DNA of 34,245 nt from SAR202 cluster bacterium (GTDB taxonomy: Bacteria; Chloroflexota; Dehalococcoidia; Lucifugimonadales; VGZR01), in contig VGZR01000019.1 of the NCBI GenBank assembly GCA_016872515.1, positions 1 to 34,245 of the forward strand, in the 5' to 3' direction. The translations under genes were made by a program, and so were the position numbers. Below the pieces are notes generated by a model, which was not told the DNA's origin, ran no database searches, and saw only the letters and a program-made list of their open reading frames with translations. Shown here in pieces: positions 22,991 through 31,318 of this stretch. Each line of letters starts with the position of its first letter. Positions within the stretch are counted from its first letter, which is position 1.

Positions 22991-23040
22991 CCATTTCCGG
23001 CGTCGTGGGAGATGGCTAGGGCGGCCACGTGGGGCCGACT

Positions 23041-24303
23041 CTACGAGGTTGGCGGGAGGAAGGCGGTGTCGGCTTCGCGCTGGAGGATGCGGACGACGTC
23101 CTGGAGGGGGAGATTGCGGTCGAGGGCGAGCTTGCGGCAGGCCTCGTACTCGGGGGAGGCGGCGACGACCTGGCCGTCGAGCTTTTTGACCTTGACCTCG
23201 ACGGGGCCGAGGGTGCTCTGGAGGGTGACGACCTCGCGCCCGGCCTCGTGGCGCCGGACGGGGGTGACGCGGACGCCGAGGGTGGTGGTCTCGCGCAGGA
23301 TGAGGTCCACGGCCTTGGCCTCCGACTCCGGGGCGACGAGGGCCGAGAGGACGACGCCGGGGCGGTTCTTCTTCATCTGGATGGGGGCGAACCAGACGTC
23401 CTTGGCGCCGAGGGCGAAGAGGCGCTCCTGGACGTAGGCCATGTGCTCGGCGGGCATGTCGTCGAGGTTGGTCTCGATGAGGAGGAACCCCCTCACCCTA
23501 CGATTCGCCTGGGGCGAATCGTAGGCCTCTCCCTCGAGGGGAGAGGAGGGAACAAGGGCCTCGACTTGGGAGTGTTCGACGCCGAGCCAGAGGGCGAGGG
23601 CGTTGGGGTAGCTGGGATGGTCGCGGGAGCCGAGGCCGTGCCCTACCCTTTCGAGGCGCATGACGGGCTGGCGGAAGGCGGCGAGGGTGGTGAGGATGGC
23701 GGCGCCGGTGGGGGTGACGGTCTCGCCGGCGTCGGGGACGCCCGCCGGTGGCGGCGCGACGGGCGCGTTGGCGAGGGAGACGAGGGCGGCGACGGCGGGC
23801 GAGAAGCCGGGGACGGGGCCGTGGGCGATGCGGAAGACGCCGGAGCCCTCGGGCAGCGGCGAGCAGTACGCGCGCTCGACGCCCAAGAGCTCCAGGCCGA
23901 CGACGGCGCCGCAGACGTCCACGAGGGTGTCGAGGTCGCCCAACTCGTGGAGGTGAACCTTATCGGGAGAGGACTTGTGGGCGAGGGCTTCGGCCTCGCC
24001 GAGGCGCTGGAAGATGCGGCGGGCCTGGCCCTTGGCGTTGGGCGAGAGGGCGGACGACTCGACGATGGCGACGAACTCTTGCCAGCGGGAGGGCCGCGTC
24101 GCGGCAGGGTCTATGGCGACCTTGACGTGGGTGCCGTGGACGCCTCCGCGACGGTCTGGACGGGCCGAGATGGAGAAGCCTTTTGCGTTGAGTTTGGCGA
24201 GGGCCTGGGCCAGGTCGCCGAGGGGCAGGCCAGCGTCCACGATGGCGCCGAGGAGCATGTCGCCGCTGGCGCCGCCGGTGCAGTTGAAGTACGCGATCTT
24301 CAT
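23041..24303 (-). CDS. larC: Nickel pincer cofactor biosynthesis protein LarC with a repeat translated in frame
   Basis: LarC is the CTP-dependent cyclometallase that inserts nickel into the thiolated pyridinium nucleotide, giving the NPN cofactor of lactate racemase and related enzymes. The 420 residues contain GGASGDMLLGA at the N-terminus, KVHLHELGDLDTLVDV (residues ~115-130), EGSGVFRIAHGPVPGFSPA and, in the second part, LIETNLDDMPAEHMAYVQERL. Residues ~252-272 (SSPLEGEAYDSPQANRRVRG) are encoded by a Family 1 repeat lying in frame in the linker between the two parts. No larA, larB or larE lies in the window, so the client enzyme is elsewhere. The start is the ATG at 24303. Confidence 0.92.
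   Translation of the reverse strand: MKIAYFNCTGGASGDMLLGAIVDAGLPLGDLAQALAKLNAKGFSISARPDRRGGVHGTHVKVAIDPAATRPSRWQEFVAIVESSALSPNAKGQARRIFQRLGEAEALAHKSSPDKVHLHELGDLDTLVDVCGAVVGLELLGVERAYCSPLPEGSGVFRIAHGPVPGFSPAVAALVSLANAPVAPPPAGVPDAGETVTPTGAAILTTLAAFRQPVMRLERVGHGLGSRDHPSYPNALALWLGVEHSQVEALVPSSPLEGEAYDSPQANRRVRGFLLIETNLDDMPAEHMAYVQERLFALGAKDVWFAPIQMKKNRPGVVLSALVAPESEAKAVDLILRETTTLGVRVTPVRRHEAGREVVTLQSTLGPVEVKVKKLDGQVVAASPEYEACRKLALDRNLPLQDVVRILQREADTAFLPPTS
23488..23551 (-). repeat. Family 1 palindromic repeat inside larC
   Basis: This complete inverted copy (CCCCTCACC, perfect 12-bp hairpin CTACGATTCGCC/GGCGAATCGTAG, GGCCTCTCCCTCGAGGGGAGAGG) lies within the larC coding sequence. It keeps the frame open and adds about 21 codons. 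Confidence 0.9.
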
Positions 24304-24311
24304 GCTTATGT

Positions 24312-24400
24312 CACCCTGCCCTCACCCCTACGGCCCCGCTGCGGAGCCGTAGGCTCTTCCCCATGTCCGGGGGAGGGAGGTTATCCCACCCCTCCCCCTC
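24312..24400 (-). repeat. Inverted Family 1 repeat between radA and larC
   Basis: CCCTCACCC, a hairpin CTACGGCCCCGC/GCGGAGCCGTAG with one mismatch, then CTTCCCCATGTCCGGGGGAGGG and a second C-rich arm. It fills most of the 158-bp gap. Confidence 0.75.
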
Positions 24401-24461
24401 TGATCTACCCAAAGGGATCCAGTGTCCAGCAATCTTAAGCCTGGCCACCGGGAACCCATCC

Positions 24462-25859
24462 CTATCCCCTGGTGCGGCGGACGCCGGGGAGGGCGCGCTC
24501 GATGGCTTCGGCAAGGTTGGCGGCAGGCAGGAGTCCGAGGCCTGCATCTGCGCGGATTTCGCCTGCAGCGGACTCGGGGACGATGCATTGGCGGAAGCCG
24601 AGGCGCGACAGTTCGCCGAGTCTGCGGCCCATTTGGGGGACGCGGCGCACCTCGCCGCCGAGGCCGACCTCGCCGATAGCGGCGGTGGTCGCGGGGACGG
24701 GGACGTTGCGCTGGCTGGAGAAGATGGCCAAGGCCATGCCGAGGTCGGCGGATGGCTCGCTGACGCGCATGCCGCCCGCGACGTTGACCAAAACGTCCTC
24801 GGATGCGAGCGAGACGCCGAGGCGGCGGGTCAGCACGGCGCATACGAGGAGGAGGCGGCTGAGGTCTATGCCGTTGGCGACCCTGCGCGGCACGGGAAGG
24901 ACGGTCGGGCTGGTGAGGGCCTGCACCTCGACGAGGAGGGGGCGGCTGCCCTCCAAAGTGGCGGCGACGACGGAGCCCGGGGCGCTATCGCGGTGCTCGG
25001 ACAGGAAGGCCTTGGACGGGTCTTCGACGTCGCGGAGGCCGTCCTGGGCCATCTCCATGACGCCGACCTCGTTGGTGGAGCCGAAGCGGTTCTTGACGGT
25101 GCGGAGGAGGCGCCAGGCGCTGAGGGGGTCGCCCTCCATGTAGAGAACGGCGTCCACCATGTGCTCAAGGACGCGCGGGCCGGCGACGTCGCCGCCCTTG
25201 GTCACGTGGCCCGTGAGGATGACGGGGACGTCGCGCGACTTGGCCCACTCCATCAACGCGCGGGCGCACTCGCGAATCTGGGCGACGGTGCCCGCTCCAG
25301 AGGGGATGGCGTCGTCGTACACGGTCTGGATGGAGTCCACGAGGACAAGGGCGGGCTTGGCGTCCTCAAGCTGCTGGAGGATGTCCGAGAGCAAGGTGGA
25401 CTCGAGGAGGAAGAGGCCCTTCCCCGAGAGGCCGAGGCGGTCGGCGCGAAGCTTGATCTGGGCCGCGGACTCCTCGCCCGCGATGTAGAGCACGGGGCCG
25501 ACGCGGCCCGCGACGGCGGCGGCGACGCCGAGGAGGAGGGTGGACTTGCCGATGCCGGGGTCGCCTGCGACGAGGACGACGGAGCCGGGGACGATGCCGC
25601 CGCCGAGGACGCGGGTCAGCTCGGCGGAGGGCAGGGCGAGGCGGGAGCGGGAGTCGGCGGAGACTTCGGCAAGCTCGCGGACGGCGCGCTGCCCGGAGCC
25701 GAGCCACTGACGGGGGCGGGCAGCGCCGTCGCTCTGCGGCGCGCGCATCTCGGAGAGGGTGTTCCAGGCGCCGCAGGACGGGCAACGCCCTTCCCACTTG
25801 GGGGTGTCGTTGCCGCAGTCGCCGCAGACGAAGACGGACTTGGGTTTGGCGCGGGCCAT
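24462..25859 (-). CDS. radA: DNA repair protein RadA (Sms)
   Basis: RadA is a RecA-like, DnaB-type helicase that promotes branch migration in recombination. From the ATG at 25859 (MARAKPKSVFVCGDCG) the product has 465 residues. They comprise an N-terminal zinc finger (Cys12, Cys15, Cys26, Cys29), Walker A GDPGIGKS at ~99-106, Walker B ALVLVDS, the RadA-specific KNRFG motif at ~256-260, and a C-terminal Lon-like domain (EPSADLGMALAIFSSQRN). GGAGG lies upstream of this ATG; an ATG at 25886 has none. clpC lies upstream on the same strand, 351 bp away; clpC-radA neighbours are common in bacteria. Confidence 0.95.
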   Translation of the reverse strand: MARAKPKSVFVCGDCGNDTPKWEGRCPSCGAWNTLSEMRAPQSDGAARPRQWLGSGQRAVRELAEVSADSRSRLALPSAELTRVLGGGIVPGSVVLVAGDPGIGKSTLLLGVAAAVAGRVGPVLYIAGEESAAQIKLRADRLGLSGKGLFLLESTLLSDILQQLEDAKPALVLVDSIQTVYDDAIPSGAGTVAQIRECARALMEWAKSRDVPVILTGHVTKGGDVAGPRVLEHMVDAVLYMEGDPLSAWRLLRTVKNRFGSTNEVGVMEMAQDGLRDVEDPSKAFLSEHRDSAPGSVVAATLEGSRPLLVEVQALTSPTVLPVPRRVANGIDLSRLLLVCAVLTRRLGVSLASEDVLVNVAGGMRVSEPSADLGMALAIFSSQRNVPVPATTAAIGEVGLGGEVRRVPQMGRRLGELSRLGFRQCIVPESAAGEIRADAGLGLLPAANLAEAIERALPGVRRTRG

Positions 25860-25956
25860 CAGTGGGGGTGCCTCCGGATGGCCCATTCTAGCAGAGAGGG
25901 GCTCTGTTGAAGGCAGGTCAGCGACTTCAGCAGTCCTGGCGGTTGACTCATCGGAC

Positions 25957-26088
25957 CACCCTCACCCCTTCGACAGGCTGAGGGCAAGCTCTTTGTCCCG
26001 ATGGCATCGGGACAAAGGCCTCTCCCGTCGAGGGAGAGGAGGCATTTTCACCCCCAGCTCATCTCCGCCCTCTCAAGCGGGAGGAGAG
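25957..26088 (-). repeat. Inverted Family 1 repeats between clpC and radA
   Basis: CCCTCACCCCTTCGACAGGCTGAGGGCAAGCT is followed by a perfect 12-bp hairpin CTTTGTCCCGAT/ATCGGGACAAAG and GGCCTCTCCCGTCGAGGGAGAGG (to 26042), then a hairpin-less copy (26048-26088). With the clpC hairpin this accounts for the 351-bp gene-free stretch. Confidence 0.8.
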
Positions 26089-26154
26089 TATGAATACAGC
26101 CCTTTGCTGCTTATGACATGCCCTTTCGTGCCAGACCGCACGGTTCCCCGAATG

Positions 26155-26187
26155 GAAGGGGCCAGGGAAAGATTCCCTGGCCCCTTC
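26155..26187 (-). terminator. Strong hairpin after clpC
   Basis: A perfect 15-bp stem GAAGGGGCCAGGGAA / TTCCCTGGCCCCTTC with a three-base loop lies 23 bp past the clpC stop. No T run follows on the minus strand. It resembles the hairpin after rplL in its length and lack of a T tract. Confidence 0.6.
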
Positions 26188-26210
26188 GCTTTGGGAGACG
26201 CTAGGGCGCG

Positions 26211-28694
26211 TTACGCGGAGGAGGCAGTGGTGACGGGTTTCTGGGTCTTGATCTTTATCTCGTCGCCGTCGAGCTCGATGACGGCGGTGTCGCCGGGGCT
26301 GAGTTTGCCGCCCAGGACAGCGTCGGAGAGCTTGTCCTCGATGTGATCCTGGATAAGGCGGCGCAGCGGCCTGGCGCCGAAGTGGGGGTCGTAGCCCTTT
26401 TCGGCGAGCCAGGTCTTGGCCTCGGGCGTGACTTCCATGCTGATGCCCTTGGCGACGAGCTCGCGGGACACGTTGACGAGCATGATGTCCACGATCTGCT
26501 GCATGTGCTCGCGGCTGAGGGCGTGGAAGACGACGGCGCCATCTATGCGGTTGAGGAACTCGGGGCGGAAGAACTTCTTCATCTCGTCCAGGACGTTCTG
26601 CTTCATGCGGTCGTACCGCTGCTTTTCGTCGGCTGCGTCGTCGGCGCCCTTCTTGCCGAAGCCGATGGCCCTGTCCTGGCGGATGAGGTCGGAGCCGATG
26701 TTGCTGGTCATGACGATGATAGTGTTGCGGAAGTCCACGCGGCGTCCCTTGGCGTCGGTGAGGTGGCCGTCGTCGAAGATTTGGAGGAGGATGTTGAAGA
26801 CCTCCGGATGGGCCTTCTCGATCTCGTCGAGGAGAATGACGCAGTAGGACTTGCGCCGCACCGATTCGGTGAGCTGACCGCCATCGTCGTAGCCGATGTA
26901 GCCTGGAGGCGCACCGACGAGGCGGGCGATGGCGTGGCGCTCCATGAACTCGGACATGTCTATGCGGACGACGGCATCCTCGCTGCCGAAGAGGAACTCG
27001 GCGAGTTTCTGGACGAGGTAGGTCTTGCCGACGCCGGTGGGGCCGAGGAAGATGAAGGTGCCGACGGGGCGGCGCGGGTTCTTGAGGCCGGCACGGGCGC
27101 GGCGGACGGCCTTGGAGACGAGGGTGATGGCCTCTTCCTGGCCGACGACGTGCTCGGCGAGGTTCTTCTCCATCTGGACGAGGCGCTCGGTCTCGCTGGT
27201 GGTGAGCCTGGTGACCGGGATGCCGGTCCACATGCTGGCGACCTCGGCGATGTCCTCCTCGGAGACGACGGGCTGCTCGCGGCCGCGCTTGGCTTCCCAC
27301 TCCTTTTCCAACTCGGCCAGCTTTTCGGTGAGTTTGGTCTCGCGCTCCTTGAGCTCGGCAGCATACTCGTACTGCTTGCCGGCGATAGCTTCTTCCTTCT
27401 CCCTCTTGAGGTTGTCCAGCATCTTCTGGGCCTCGGTGACGGAGAGGGGCGCGACGCTGAAGTTGATGCGGACACGCGAGGCGGCCTCGTCCACGAGGTC
27501 TATGGCCTTGTCGGGCAGGAAGCGGTCGGCGATGAAGCGGGACGCCAGGTGGGCGGCCGCGCGGACGGCCTCATCGGTAATCTTGAGCTGGTGGTGCTCC
27601 TCGTAGCGGCCCTTGACGCCGCGCAGGATCTCGACGGTCTGGTCAAGGCTCGGCTCCTCGACGCGGACGGGCTGGAAGCGGCGTTCGAGGGCTGGGTCAC
27701 GCTCGATGTACTTGCGGTAGTCGTCCAGGGTGGTGGCGCCGATGCACTGGAGCTCGCCGCGGGCGAGGGACGGCTTGAGGATGTTGGCGGCGTCCACGGC
27801 GCCTTCGGCGGCGCCCGCGCCGACCATGGTGTGGACCTCGTCAATGAAGAGGACGCAGTTGCCGGAGTTGCGGATCTCCTCGATGACCTTTTTGAGACGC
27901 TCCTCGAACTCGCCGCGGTACTTGGTGCCGGCGACGAGGGCGCCCATATCGAGCGTCACAAGGCGCTTGCCCTGGAGGGTCTTGGGGACATCGTTGTTGG
28001 CGATGCGCTGGGCAAGAGCCTCGACGATGGCGGTCTTGCCGACGCCGGGCTCGCCGACGAGCACGGGGTTGTTCTTGGTGCGGCGGCTGAGGATCTGGGT
28101 GACGCGCTGGATCTCCTTCTCGCGGCCGACGGTGGGGTCGAGTTTGCCCGCGCGGGCGGCCTGGGTCAGGTCTATGCCCAGCTGGTCAAGGGTAGGTGTG
28201 CGGGTGGTGGACTTGCCGGCACCGGCCGGGGCGTGTGGCTGCTGCTGCACGTTCTGTGTCAGGATGCGGGCGGTCTCGGCGCGGACCTTGTCGAGATTCA
28301 CGCCGAGGCTCTCGAGAACGCCGGCGGCGACGCCTTCGCCCTCGCGCATGAGGCCGATGAGCAGGTGCTCGGTGCCGATGTAGTGGTGGTTGAGGCGGCG
28401 GGCCTCGTCAACCGCCAGCTCGATGACCTTTTTGGCACGGGGCGTCAGGCCGATCTCGCCGGTGGCGGTGCGCTCTCCGCGGCCGATGATGAACTCGACC
28501 GCCGAGCGGACCTTGGTCAGTTCGACGCCGAGGTTGGAGAGAACCTTCGCCGCAACGCCGTCGGTCTCGCGCACCAGGCCGAGCAGGATGTGCTCGGTGC
28601 CGATGTAGTTATGATTGAAGCGTTGCGCCTCTTCCTGGGCGAGGGAGAGGACTCTCCTGGCTCTTTCTGAGAACTTTTCGAACCTGCTTGCCAT
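26211..28694 (-). CDS. clpC: ATP-dependent Clp protease ATP-binding subunit ClpC
   Basis: This AAA+ unfoldase feeds substrates to ClpP. From the ATG at 28694 ([15 protein letters not shown]) it has 827 residues: two Clp_N repeats (~1-145), AAA domain D1 with Walker A GEPGVGKT (~214-221) and Walker B VLFIDEV (~281-287), and a UVR-like middle domain (~433-452, [17 protein letters not shown]), which marks ClpC rather than ClpA. Domain D2 has GPTGVGKT (~551-558) and VILLDEIEK (~619-627), and the C-terminal D2-small domain follows. AGGAGA lies ten bases upstream; a start at 28793 would overlap rpsA. It follows rpsA by 37 bp and is probably co-transcribed. No ctsR or mcsAB precedes it here. Confidence 0.96.
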   Translation of the reverse strand: MASRFEKFSERARRVLSLAQEEAQRFNHNYIGTEHILLGLVRETDGVAAKVLSNLGVELTKVRSAVEFIIGRGERTATGEIGLTPRAKKVIELAVDEARRLNHHYIGTEHLLIGLMREGEGVAAGVLESLGVNLDKVRAETARILTQNVQQQPHAPAGAGKSTTRTPTLDQLGIDLTQAARAGKLDPTVGREKEIQRVTQILSRRTKNNPVLVGEPGVGKTAIVEALAQRIANNDVPKTLQGKRLVTLDMGALVAGTKYRGEFEERLKKVIEEIRNSGNCVLFIDEVHTMVGAGAAEGAVDAANILKPSLARGELQCIGATTLDDYRKYIERDPALERRFQPVRVEEPSLDQTVEILRGVKGRYEEHHQLKITDEAVRAAAHLASRFIADRFLPDKAIDLVDEAASRVRINFSVAPLSVTEAQKMLDNLKREKEEAIAGKQYEYAAELKERETKLTEKLAELEKEWEAKRGREQPVVSEEDIAEVASMWTGIPVTRLTTSETERLVQMEKNLAEHVVGQEEAITLVSKAVRRARAGLKNPRRPVGTFIFLGPTGVGKTYLVQKLAEFLFGSEDAVVRIDMSEFMERHAIARLVGAPPGYIGYDDGGQLTESVRRKSYCVILLDEIEKAHPEVFNILLQIFDDGHLTDAKGRRVDFRNTIIVMTSNIGSDLIRQDRAIGFGKKGADDAADEKQRYDRMKQNVLDEMKKFFRPEFLNRIDGAVVFHALSREHMQQIVDIMLVNVSRELVAKGISMEVTPEAKTWLAEKGYDPHFGARPLRRLIQDHIEDKLSDAVLGGKLSPGDTAVIELDGDEIKIKTQKPVTTASSA

Positions 28695-28731
28695 TGAGCT
28701 GCTTTCTCCTGCCGGAAGCCTCCGGCGTAGG

Positions 28732-29961
28732 TTAGGCGTCCTCCCCGGCGACTTGCCTGAGGCTGAGCCCCAAACGACGGCGCTCTGGCTCAATCCTCAG
28801 TATCTTCACTTTAACACTTTCTCCCTCGTGAACAACCTCTTTCGGGTGGCTAATGACCCGGTCAGTCAGCTCCGAGATGTGGATGAGTCCCTCCACCGCT
28901 CCGCCACTTTCAGGGCCGCCGACGCGGGCGAACGCCCCGAAGTTGGTGAGCTTGGTGACCACAGCCGGCACCACATCGCCCAAATGGAAACGCTCCGACA
29001 CCGTGGCCCACGGCTCCGGCTGAAGGCGTCTGATGCTCAGCCCGATCTTCTTGGTGGCGGGGTCAACCTTGAGGACGTACACGTCCAGTTCCTGGCCGAC
29101 CTTGAGGGCGTCTTCGGGGGAGGCGACGGGCGTCCATGACATCTCCGAGATGTGGACAAGGCCGTCGGCCCCGCCCAGGTCAACGAAGGCGCCGAAGCTG
29201 CTTATGCCGGTCACCCTGCCCTTCCTCACTTCGCCCTCACGCAACTCTCCGATGAGCTTGGTCTTCTGGGCATCGCGGTGCTTCTCTATGTATAGACGTT
29301 CGGAGAATATCGCGCGGTTCCGCGCCCGGTTGACTTCGATGACCTTGAGGTTGAGCACCTTACCGATGTCGGGGTTGTCTTTGGGCGGCTTCCGCGGGGC
29401 GGGCACCGCCTGTTGCTGCTGTGCTTCGCCCGGTGGCTGCTCTGACGCGGCGGGGGCGGCCGGGGCCTGGAGGTCGCGGAAGTTGTCCCGCGAGACGGTG
29501 ACCAGTTGTGAAGCGGGAACGAATCCCTGAACGGCCTCGACGTCCACGATGGCGCCGCCGCGGTTGAAGCCGCGGATGATGCCCTTGACGATGTCGCCCG
29601 TCTCCAGGCACTTGGCCAGGGTTCGCCAGCCCCTCTCGCCCATGGCTTTGTCAACGGAGAGGAGCGCTGGCTCCTCGCCCTTCTCGGTCCTCAGGACCAT
29701 GGTGACGATGTCGTCGCCGACCTTGATGGCCCCGGCCATCTCGGGGGTCAGAGCACGCATCTCGCGTGCCGGAACGAACCCCTCGACCTTGTGCCCGATG
29801 TTTACGTGGATGCCTTCGGAGTCCACGCGCATGACCACGCCTTCGACCACTTCGCCACGCCGGATCTGTTTCATGGATTCGGCGGAGTCCAGCAACTCAC
29901 CCATGTTTTGAGATTGACCGGGGGTCTTCGGTACTTCGCCGCCTTGGTCGCTGGTGGTCAC
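28732..29961 (-). CDS. rpsA: 30S ribosomal protein S1 (four S1 domains)
   Basis: This 409-residue RNA-binding protein has four S1 repeats at about 35-104, 119-222, 240-312 and 325-402; enterobacterial S1 has six. The third and fourth carry the canonical FGAFVDLGGADGLVHISEM and FGAFARVGG...GLIHISEL patterns. Repeat 2 is split by a ~35-residue Pro/Ala/Gln-rich insertion (residues ~164-198, with APAAPAASEQPPGEAQQQQ). The start is a GTG at 29961 with no clear Shine-Dalgarno, ~40 bases after a strong promoter; ATG codons at residues 20 and 30 are alternatives. It recruits mRNA to the small subunit. clpC follows 37 bp downstream. Confidence 0.92.
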   Translation of the reverse strand: MTTSDQGGEVPKTPGQSQNMGELLDSAESMKQIRRGEVVEGVVMRVDSEGIHVNIGHKVEGFVPAREMRALTPEMAGAIKVGDDIVTMVLRTEKGEEPALLSVDKAMGERGWRTLAKCLETGDIVKGIIRGFNRGGAIVDVEAVQGFVPASQLVTVSRDNFRDLQAPAAPAASEQPPGEAQQQQAVPAPRKPPKDNPDIGKVLNLKVIEVNRARNRAIFSERLYIEKHRDAQKTKLIGELREGEVRKGRVTGISSFGAFVDLGGADGLVHISEMSWTPVASPEDALKVGQELDVYVLKVDPATKKIGLSIRRLQPEPWATVSERFHLGDVVPAVVTKLTNFGAFARVGGPESGGAVEGLIHISELTDRVISHPKEVVHEGESVKVKILRIEPERRRLGLSLRQVAGEDA

Positions 29962-30008
29962 ACTATCTACCGCTTTCTCGTCCGGACTGGTGCGTCGTGG
30001 ATGCCAAC

Positions 30009-30037
30009 ATTATAGGTAGCACGAAGGAGGGTGTAAA
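30009..30037 (-). promoter_or_regulatory. Sigma-70-type promoter of rpsA-clpC
   Basis: On the minus strand TTTACA (30037-30032), a 17-bp spacer and a consensus TATAAT (30014-30009) lie ~48 bp before the rpsA GTG. Confidence 0.75.
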
Positions 30038-30201
30038 GAAGAGAGGTATCCCCCGAAAGGGTGATTCCACCTACGCGCGCGGCCCTCTGTTAGAACATAC
30101 GGCAAGCGCGGTGGGACGGATGCGGCCGACAGATGAGGAACGTGGACAACCGGAGGCGCAAGGAGGAACGTAAGATGCCAAGTGGGGCAGGAAACAAAAA
30201 T

Positions 30202-30321
30202 CCCCTGGCGGTGACCTATTTTCCCAGACCCTTGCAAGCCCAGTATCGTAGGCGCTGAGGCGTTTCACTTCCGTGTTCGGGATGGGAACGGGTGGTACCA
30301 CCTCGCTTCAACTACCAGGGG
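30202..30321 (-). rRNA. rrf: 5S ribosomal RNA (solitary gene)
   Basis: This 120-base gene starts CCCCTGGTAGTTGAAGCGAG and ends with the complementary CCAGGGG closing helix I. The conserved loop sequence CCATCCCGAACACGGAAGTG and the internal helices of 5S rRNA are present. A T5 run follows the last stem on the minus strand and can end transcription. No 23S or 16S gene precedes it within the window; it has its own promoter, so it is not part of a usual rRNA operon here. rpsA lies ~240 bp downstream in the same direction. Confidence 0.95.
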
Positions 30322-30370
30322 ACTTTTTCGATTGTAAAGGCCTCACCGTTTCGGCAGCGAGGTCGGACTA

Positions 30371-30399
30371 ATCATATCGTGGGCTGGCGGCCCAGTCAA
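30371..30399 (-). promoter_or_regulatory. Strong sigma-70-type promoter of the 5S rRNA gene
   Basis: On the minus strand TTGACT (30399-30394), a 17-bp spacer and TATGAT (30376-30371) predict a start near 30364, ~43 bases before mature 5S rRNA. Both boxes match the consensus at five of six positions. Confidence 0.78.
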
Positions 30400-30407
30400 C
30401 GGGTTGC

Positions 30408-30603
30408 ACCCTCACCCCTTTCAGGACGACCAGGTTGTCCTAGAGGCTCCTTCGGCAGGCTCATGACAAGCGCTCAGGGGGAGCTTAAGAAGGCCCCCCT
30501 GCACGAGATGAGGCTGTTTGTGCAAGGTCTCCTGCCCCTGCCCTCACCCCTTTGTCCCGACTAAGCCGGGACAAAGGCCCTCCCCCATGTGTGGGGGAGG
30601 GAG
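30408..30603 (-). repeat. Inverted Family 1 repeats and third short repeat upstream of 5S rRNA
   Basis: 30408-30484 is a degenerate copy with the CCTTCGGCAGGCTCATGACAAG nested unit. 30535-30603 is a full inverted copy with hairpin CTTTGTCCCG/CGGGACAAAG and CCCTCCCCCATGTGTGGGGGAGGG. Between them lies the inverse (about 30502-30530) of the short repeat at 11692. The remainder up to the Fe-S gene at 30777 shows no gene. Confidence 0.75.
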
Positions 30604-30776
30604 CTTTTCCACTCCGCCCTTTTGGCTGACCCTTCGTCTCGTTCTACTCTGGGCCAGGGCTTCGACAGGGCCAGAATGGCATGGCCGCTCGTTGACCGCA
30701 ACATGGGGCCATGCTAGGATGCGGCTAGGGATCGCATACGGTGCGTGCGCTAACGAGACCCGTCAGGAGGCAAGTC

Positions 30777-31202
30777 GTGACGACTACCCCAGCCATCGAA
30801 GTAACCCCAGCGGCGGCACAGAAGCTCGGAGAGGTGCTGAGCCAACAGGGCCCGGCAGGCGCGATGCTGCGCGTCATGGTCATGCCTGGGCCGCACGGCG
30901 CATTCCAGTACATGCTGGGCGTCGAGGAGCAGGCCCAAGAGGGCGACCTGGTGGTCGAGGCCAGCGCGGTGAAGGTGCTGATAGATTCGGACAGCCTGCC
31001 CCTCATCGAGGGCTCGCAGATAGACTATGTCGAGGGGTTGATGCGGAGCGGGTTCGTCATCAGCAACCCCAACGCCCCGACGGGCGGGGGATGCGGCAGC
31101 GGCGGGTGTGGATGCGGTGGCGGCGGTGGAGGTGGCGGGTGTGGCGGCGGCGGGGGAGGCTGCGGGTGCGGCGGGCACGGAGAGGGCGGCCACAGCCATT
31201 AG
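30777..31202 (+). CDS. A-type iron-sulfur cluster carrier (IscA/HesB-like) with a Cys/Gly/His-rich tail
   Basis: The first ~100 of 141 residues follow the HesB/IscA fold (IEVTPAAAQKLGEVL, AVKVLIDSDSLPLIEGSQIDYVEGLMRSGFVISNPNAP), proteins that carry Fe-S clusters to apoproteins. The first ligand Cys of the GCSG motif is replaced: the segment reads MPGPHGAFQY, with His40 at that place. The C-terminal CGCG motif is expanded to a tail (residues ~103-141) with six cysteines (106, 111, 113, 122, 129, 131), long Gly runs and the end GHGEGGHSH. The GTG at 30777 has AGGAGG at 30765-30770. A clear terminator follows, so it is monocistronic. The tail may bind metal (inference). Confidence 0.85.
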   Translation: MTTTPAIEVTPAAAQKLGEVLSQQGPAGAMLRVMVMPGPHGAFQYMLGVEEQAQEGDLVVEASAVKVLIDSDSLPLIEGSQIDYVEGLMRSGFVISNPNAPTGGGCGSGGCGCGGGGGGGGCGGGGGGCGCGGHGEGGHSH

Positions 31203-31231
31203 GGCACCAGCGACTGTCATCTAACTAGGCT

Positions 31232-31265
31232 GAGCGGGGCGAGTACATCGCCCCGCTCGGTTTTT
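31232..31265 (+). terminator. Rho-independent terminator of the A-type carrier gene
   Basis: A perfect 11-bp stem GAGCGGGGCGA/TCGCCCCGCTC (31232-31242, 31248-31258) with a five-base loop is followed by GG and five T residues. Confidence 0.9.
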
Positions 31266-31318
31266 CCGCAGTCCCACGAGAAAGGCCCTCCAAAAAACCT
31301 GCATACTGGTCTTGTCGG

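Noticed and set aside
23029-24438. A 469-codon open frame antisense to larC
   Set aside because: It shows low-complexity Gly/Glu/Asp/Ala repetition typical of antisense frames in GC-rich genes; LarC on the other strand has clear motifs.
24363-25910. A 515-codon open frame antisense to radA
   Set aside because: No recognisable motifs; the RadA zinc finger, Walker and KNRFG motifs are on the other strand.
26343-28670. A 775-codon open frame antisense to clpC
   Set aside because: It has the GC-driven composition of a shadow frame (Asp/Glu/Leu/Val/Gly-rich, no family motifs), and the opposite strand is an unmistakable ClpC.
30741-30776. An earlier GTG start for the Fe-S carrier
   Set aside because: It has no Shine-Dalgarno, while AGGAGG stands six bases before the GTG at 30777; the added residues are Arg-rich and foreign to the family.
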